A DNA stretch of 7,351 nucleotides from Bacteroidota bacterium (GTDB lineage Bacteria; Bacteroidota; Ignavibacteria; Ignavibacteriales; Ignavibacteriaceae): the NCBI GenBank assembly GCA_021793635.1, contig JAJYSI010000157.1, forward strand, positions 1-7,351. Direction: 5' to 3'. The position numbers and the translations under genes are program-made. The notes below the pieces were generated by a model, which ran no database searches, was not told the DNA's origin, and worked only from the letters and a program-made list of their open reading frames with translations. Positions 5,608 through 7,351 of this stretch are shown here, one piece after another. Every line of letters begins with the position of its first letter. Within the stretch, counting starts at the first letter, position 1.

Positions 5608-6509
5608 AATGTACAGAAAACTTCGCCAACACAGGCATTGGCGAATGTGATTTAGTGCCTAAGCACATTGTAGGAATGTTCTTAGTTCCAGAATCATTTG
5701 AGATTAAGCCTGATGACAATATCAAAGAGGTATTGCAAGATGCAACCGAGGAAGACAAGCCACAAGATAGGATTTATCCTATTCACGGGTTCGTCGAGGT
5801 TGAGGATAATTCCGGTGATCCCGAAGAACAGACCTTTGGATATGGAGGTCTTTCCATTGCTCGAGAAGGGTTGTATGATTGGTCTTTCCGATTTGAAAAA
5901 GGCGGAGTTTGCTTAAATAACCGATTGCGCCGCTACAACAACGCCAATGTAAGAGTAATTCTTATTGACGCTGACGGATTCTTGTTCGGTAGAAAAGTTG
6001 ACGGCAATTTAAAGGGCATTCCTTTGGAATTGTTTTATGTTCCACCTTTCGGATTGTCAGATGGAGACAGCGAAACAACTCGTTTTAGAGTTCGTATCGT
6101 GTTCAAGCCTAAATATCTTAATGAGAATATGGCATTCATTGACACAGAAGATGAGGGCTTTTTTCCTGAAGATATTAAAGGCTTGCAGGAAATTAGTTTT
6201 GCTCTTGCAGGCACTCCAACGACAGCATCAATCACAATCAAAGCCGTTGCGAGTTGCGGAGCTGAAAATGTTTTGGAAACATTTGAAACCGAATTGGCGG
6301 ATGATGCCCTTTGGAAAGTTACAGATTTGTCGGACGGCAGCGATGTTACCTTGACAAGCGTAGCTATTTCAGGAGGAGTTGCAACGATTACACCGGATAG
6401 CACATTCCCGAGTAATATTTCTATTAACTTAGATAATGTTTCGGCATTGGATGCCAAAGGAATTATCGGCTATGAAGGCAAAGCCTTAACCGTGAAAAAT
6501 ATTTCATAA
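5589..6509 (+). CDS. Probable tail-tube (major tail) protein with C-terminal Ig-like domain
   Basis: A 306-aa protein following the terminator-like gene, where siphophages encode the tube subunit that stacks into the tail. Residues 1-195 appear to be the core, rich in beta strands: TFGYGGLSIAREGLYDWSFRF at 82-102, VRVILIDADGFLFGRK at 121-136, and GIPLELFYVPPF at 143-154. Residues about 198-306 look like a separate strand-rich domain with Ser/Thr/Gly content and a repeated T.T.S pattern (DVTLTSVAISGGVATITPD at 252-270, ALDAKGIIGYEG at 287-298). Such Ig-like additions are common at the end of tail-tube proteins and decorate the tail surface. The tube role is inferred from position and strand content; a baseplate or other tail protein is possible. 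The ATG at 5589 lies inside the previous gene; the ATG at 5609 is in another frame. Confidence 0.55.
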   Translation: MSFNKIKCTENFANTGIGECDLVPKHIVGMFLVPESFEIKPDDNIKEVLQDATEEDKPQDRIYPIHGFVEVEDNSGDPEEQTFGYGGLSIAREGLYDWSFRFEKGGVCLNNRLRRYNNANVRVILIDADGFLFGRKVDGNLKGIPLELFYVPPFGLSDGDSETTRFRVRIVFKPKYLNENMAFIDTEDEGFFPEDIKGLQEISFALAGTPTTASITIKAVASCGAENVLETFETELADDALWKVTDLSDGSDVTLTSVAISGGVATITPDSTFPSNISINLDNVSALDAKGIIGYEGKALTVKNIS

Positions 6510-6664
6510 TGGCAGCTTATTCCTTTAATTGGAAAGTTATCAAAAAATGGGGCAAAAAAAAGGCGGTAAAGCGATTCAAATCCGTATATCCTAACCTCGA
6601 TTTCGCAGCATTGTACGATAAACAATTTCCACCGAAAAAGAAGAAAGCCGAAAAGGCAGATTAA
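6509..6664 (+). CDS. 51-aa lysine-rich protein after the tube gene
   Basis: The start overlaps the preceding stop (TAATG at 6507-6511). The product is strongly basic, with KKWGKKKAVKRF at 12-23 and PPKKKKAEKAD at the end, around a more ordinary centre (SVYPNLDFAALYDKQF, 25-40). It belongs to no family I recognise. In many siphophages the tail assembly chaperones sit between tube and tape-measure genes, but this is far shorter than those. The proline/lysine-rich tail would be flexible. The coupled start and uninterrupted frame filling the space up to the terminator-like hairpin support it as a real gene. Confidence 0.7.
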   Translation: MAAYSFNWKVIKKWGKKKAVKRFKSVYPNLDFAALYDKQFPPKKKKAEKAD

Positions 6665-6668
6665 TAAC

Positions 6669-6701
6669 AGCCCTGCCGTGATTGGTAGGGCTTAATTTTT
6701 T
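6669..6701 (+). terminator. Terminator-like hairpin before the 6705 gene
   Basis: AGCCCTGCC at 6669-6677 pairs with GGTAGGGCT at 6684-6692 (eight Watson-Crick pairs and one G-T) around the 6-nt loop GTGATT, followed by TAATTTTTT to 6701. This has all parts of an intrinsic terminator on the plus strand. It lies four bases after the 51-aa gene and three bases before the next ATG, so full termination would cut off the downstream tail genes. It probably works as a partial terminator that lowers expression after the tube gene. Confidence 0.75.
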
Positions 6702-6704
6702 GAT

Positions 6705-7166
6705 ATGGCAACGATAATGGACTTATTAGAAGCAGTTGAAAGGTTCGATCCAATGAGCGAAGTATTGGACTCGTTTGCTATATCGTCAGACCGTGCCGTT
6801 GTTATGAATATCGAACAGTTATTAAGGGGTAAAACGTCCGAGGGTGCAGATGTTGCGCCTGAATATTCGATGTTTGAATATTCATTTTTTAAGCAGAAAC
6901 TTAATAACTCGCCGAACTTTGGAACACCCGATTTAAGGTTAACAGGAGATTTCCATAAAGGTTTTAATGTTAGACAGGATCAATTAGAAAATGGTATCTT
7001 TGAGATAGATTCAAGCGATTACAAAACCAGTGCATTGACTGATAAATATGGGGAGTCGATATTTGGATTAAATACCGAAAACACCAATAGTTTCTTAGAT
7101 GTAGTCATTGATAAATTCGCCCAGAAAGTGTTAGACCAAATGGGCTTAATTATGGAGAATGTTTAA
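6705..7166 (+). CDS. Uncharacterised phage tail-region protein
   Basis: A 153-aa protein I cannot name with certainty. The centre, TPDLRLTGDFHKGFNVRQDQLENGIFEIDSSDYKTSALTDKYGESIFGLN (74-123), reads as a strand-turn-strand block ending in KYG..IFGL. I associate the pattern LTGdF...f.v......ieiDS.D.Kt..L..KYG..IFGL with unnamed proteins of Bacteroidota prophages, and it loosely resembles HK97 gp10-like minor tail or head-completion proteins. The N-terminal 45 residues and residues 127-150 are helical. The start codon is three bases after the T-run of the terminator-like hairpin and lacks any Shine-Dalgarno or A-rich leader, so initiation may depend on read-through transcripts or on ribosomes arriving from upstream. 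Confidence 0.6.
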   Translation: MATIMDLLEAVERFDPMSEVLDSFAISSDRAVVMNIEQLLRGKTSEGADVAPEYSMFEYSFFKQKLNNSPNFGTPDLRLTGDFHKGFNVRQDQLENGIFEIDSSDYKTSALTDKYGESIFGLNTENTNSFLDVVIDKFAQKVLDQMGLIMENV

Positions 7167-7180
7167 AGTCAGGTATCACA

Positions 7181-7351
7181 ATGTTTAGAAAAGCAAAATA
7201 TTATAATGATTTGGAATTGCCGTTGGATAGGTTTATTTCCATTTTGGATAAAGGCGATTTGTCAAATTTGACAATTTCTGGCAAACCATCCAGAAAAGCA
7301 TTAAGTGAAGCCTGGGATAAAATCTTTGAAGAATATCAAAACGCAATGAAT
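7181..7351 (+). CDS. Partial phage protein, cut by the window end
   Basis: The first 57 codons of a gene that continues beyond the window. The visible part begins MFRKAKYYNDLELPLDRFI and contains LTISGKPSRKALSEAWDKIFEEYQNAMN, a Gly-Lys-Pro turn followed by an amphipathic helix. The LP...FI...L...DL..L.ISG pattern is one I associate with small proteins of Bacteroidota phages ahead of the tail tape-measure gene, with no known function. The start is 14 bases after the previous stop. An ATG at 7159 in another frame reaches a stop after nine codons, so 7181 is the better choice. Confidence 0.65.
   Translation, partial: MFRKAKYYNDLELPLDRFISILDKGDLSNLTISGKPSRKALSEAWDKIFEEYQNAMN

Noticed and set aside
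5698..5916. 72-codon plus-strand frame inside the tube-like gene
   Set aside because: It is a shadow frame with no protein-like pattern, and the overlapping frame is continuous and coupled to its neighbours.
6035..6457. 140-codon minus-strand open frame and 105-codon plus-strand frame (6037-6354) inside the tube-like gene
   Set aside because: Both are alternative frames of a well-supported gene with no independent start signals or family features.
6551..6594. A run of eight A bases (6554-6561) forming A-AAA-AAG, a possible -1 frameshift site as used by tail assembly chaperones
   Set aside because: The -1 frame meets TAA at 6592-6594, about ten codons later, and the +1 frame stops at once, so no extended fusion product is possible.
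7159..7188. Nine-codon ORF beginning at ATG 7159, possibly a frameshifted start for the last gene
   Set aside because: It stops at TAG and the downstream frame has its own ATG at 7181; no homology is visible that would require joining them.

Overview
The window is one plus-strand block of head and tail assembly genes from a tailed phage or prophage with an HK97-type capsid. The order is the classical one: portal, prohead protease, major capsid protein, capsid accessory (fibre-like) proteins, head-tail connector, a candidate tail-terminator, a candidate tail-tube protein, then further tail genes. The host is probably a member of the Bacteroidota, most likely Flavobacteriia. The DNA is AT-rich, starts lack Shine-Dalgarno purine boxes and are instead preceded by A-rich stretches such as TATAAAA, and the connector, terminator-like and tube-like proteins resemble families I associate with Bacteroidota prophages. 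That last point is from memory and not from a search. Nothing here separates a free phage from an integrated prophage: no integrase, att site or host gene is visible.

Layout. Positions 1-372 hold no gene: a very AT-rich leader, then a 100-bp section of imperfect direct and inverted repeats running up to the portal start. The terminase that normally precedes a portal gene is not there. Positions 373-2469 carry portal, a 43-aa charged protein and the protease, joined by overlapping stops and starts. Positions 2474-3883 encode the major capsid protein with a long N-terminal delta (scaffold) domain. Positions 3883-4300 form an unusual section: an 18-aa repetitive micro-ORF coinciding with a GC-rich hairpin, a 91-aa fibre-like gene with a fresh internal duplication, and a second perfect hairpin. 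Positions 4301-6664 carry a small basic protein, the connector, the candidate tail-terminator, the candidate tail-tube protein with an extra C-terminal domain, and a 51-aa lysine-rich protein. A terminator-like hairpin with a T-run lies at 6669-6701, directly before the next tail-region gene (6705-7166). The window ends inside another gene that starts at 7181.

Working together: portal, protease and capsid protein build the prohead (the delta domain acts as internal scaffold and is then degraded). Connector and terminator-like proteins close the DNA-filled head and join it to the tail tube. The fibre-like protein probably decorates the capsid. Most genes touch or overlap (ATGA, TAATG), so translation is probably coupled. 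The three intergenic hairpins fall where stoichiometry changes, around the fibre gene and after the tube gene, and may set transcript levels or RNA stability. I see no defence system, CRISPR array, RNA gene or insertion sequence. The most unusual points are the three small genes of 43, 18 and 51 aa, the hairpins around the fibre gene, and the repeat-rich leader without a terminase.
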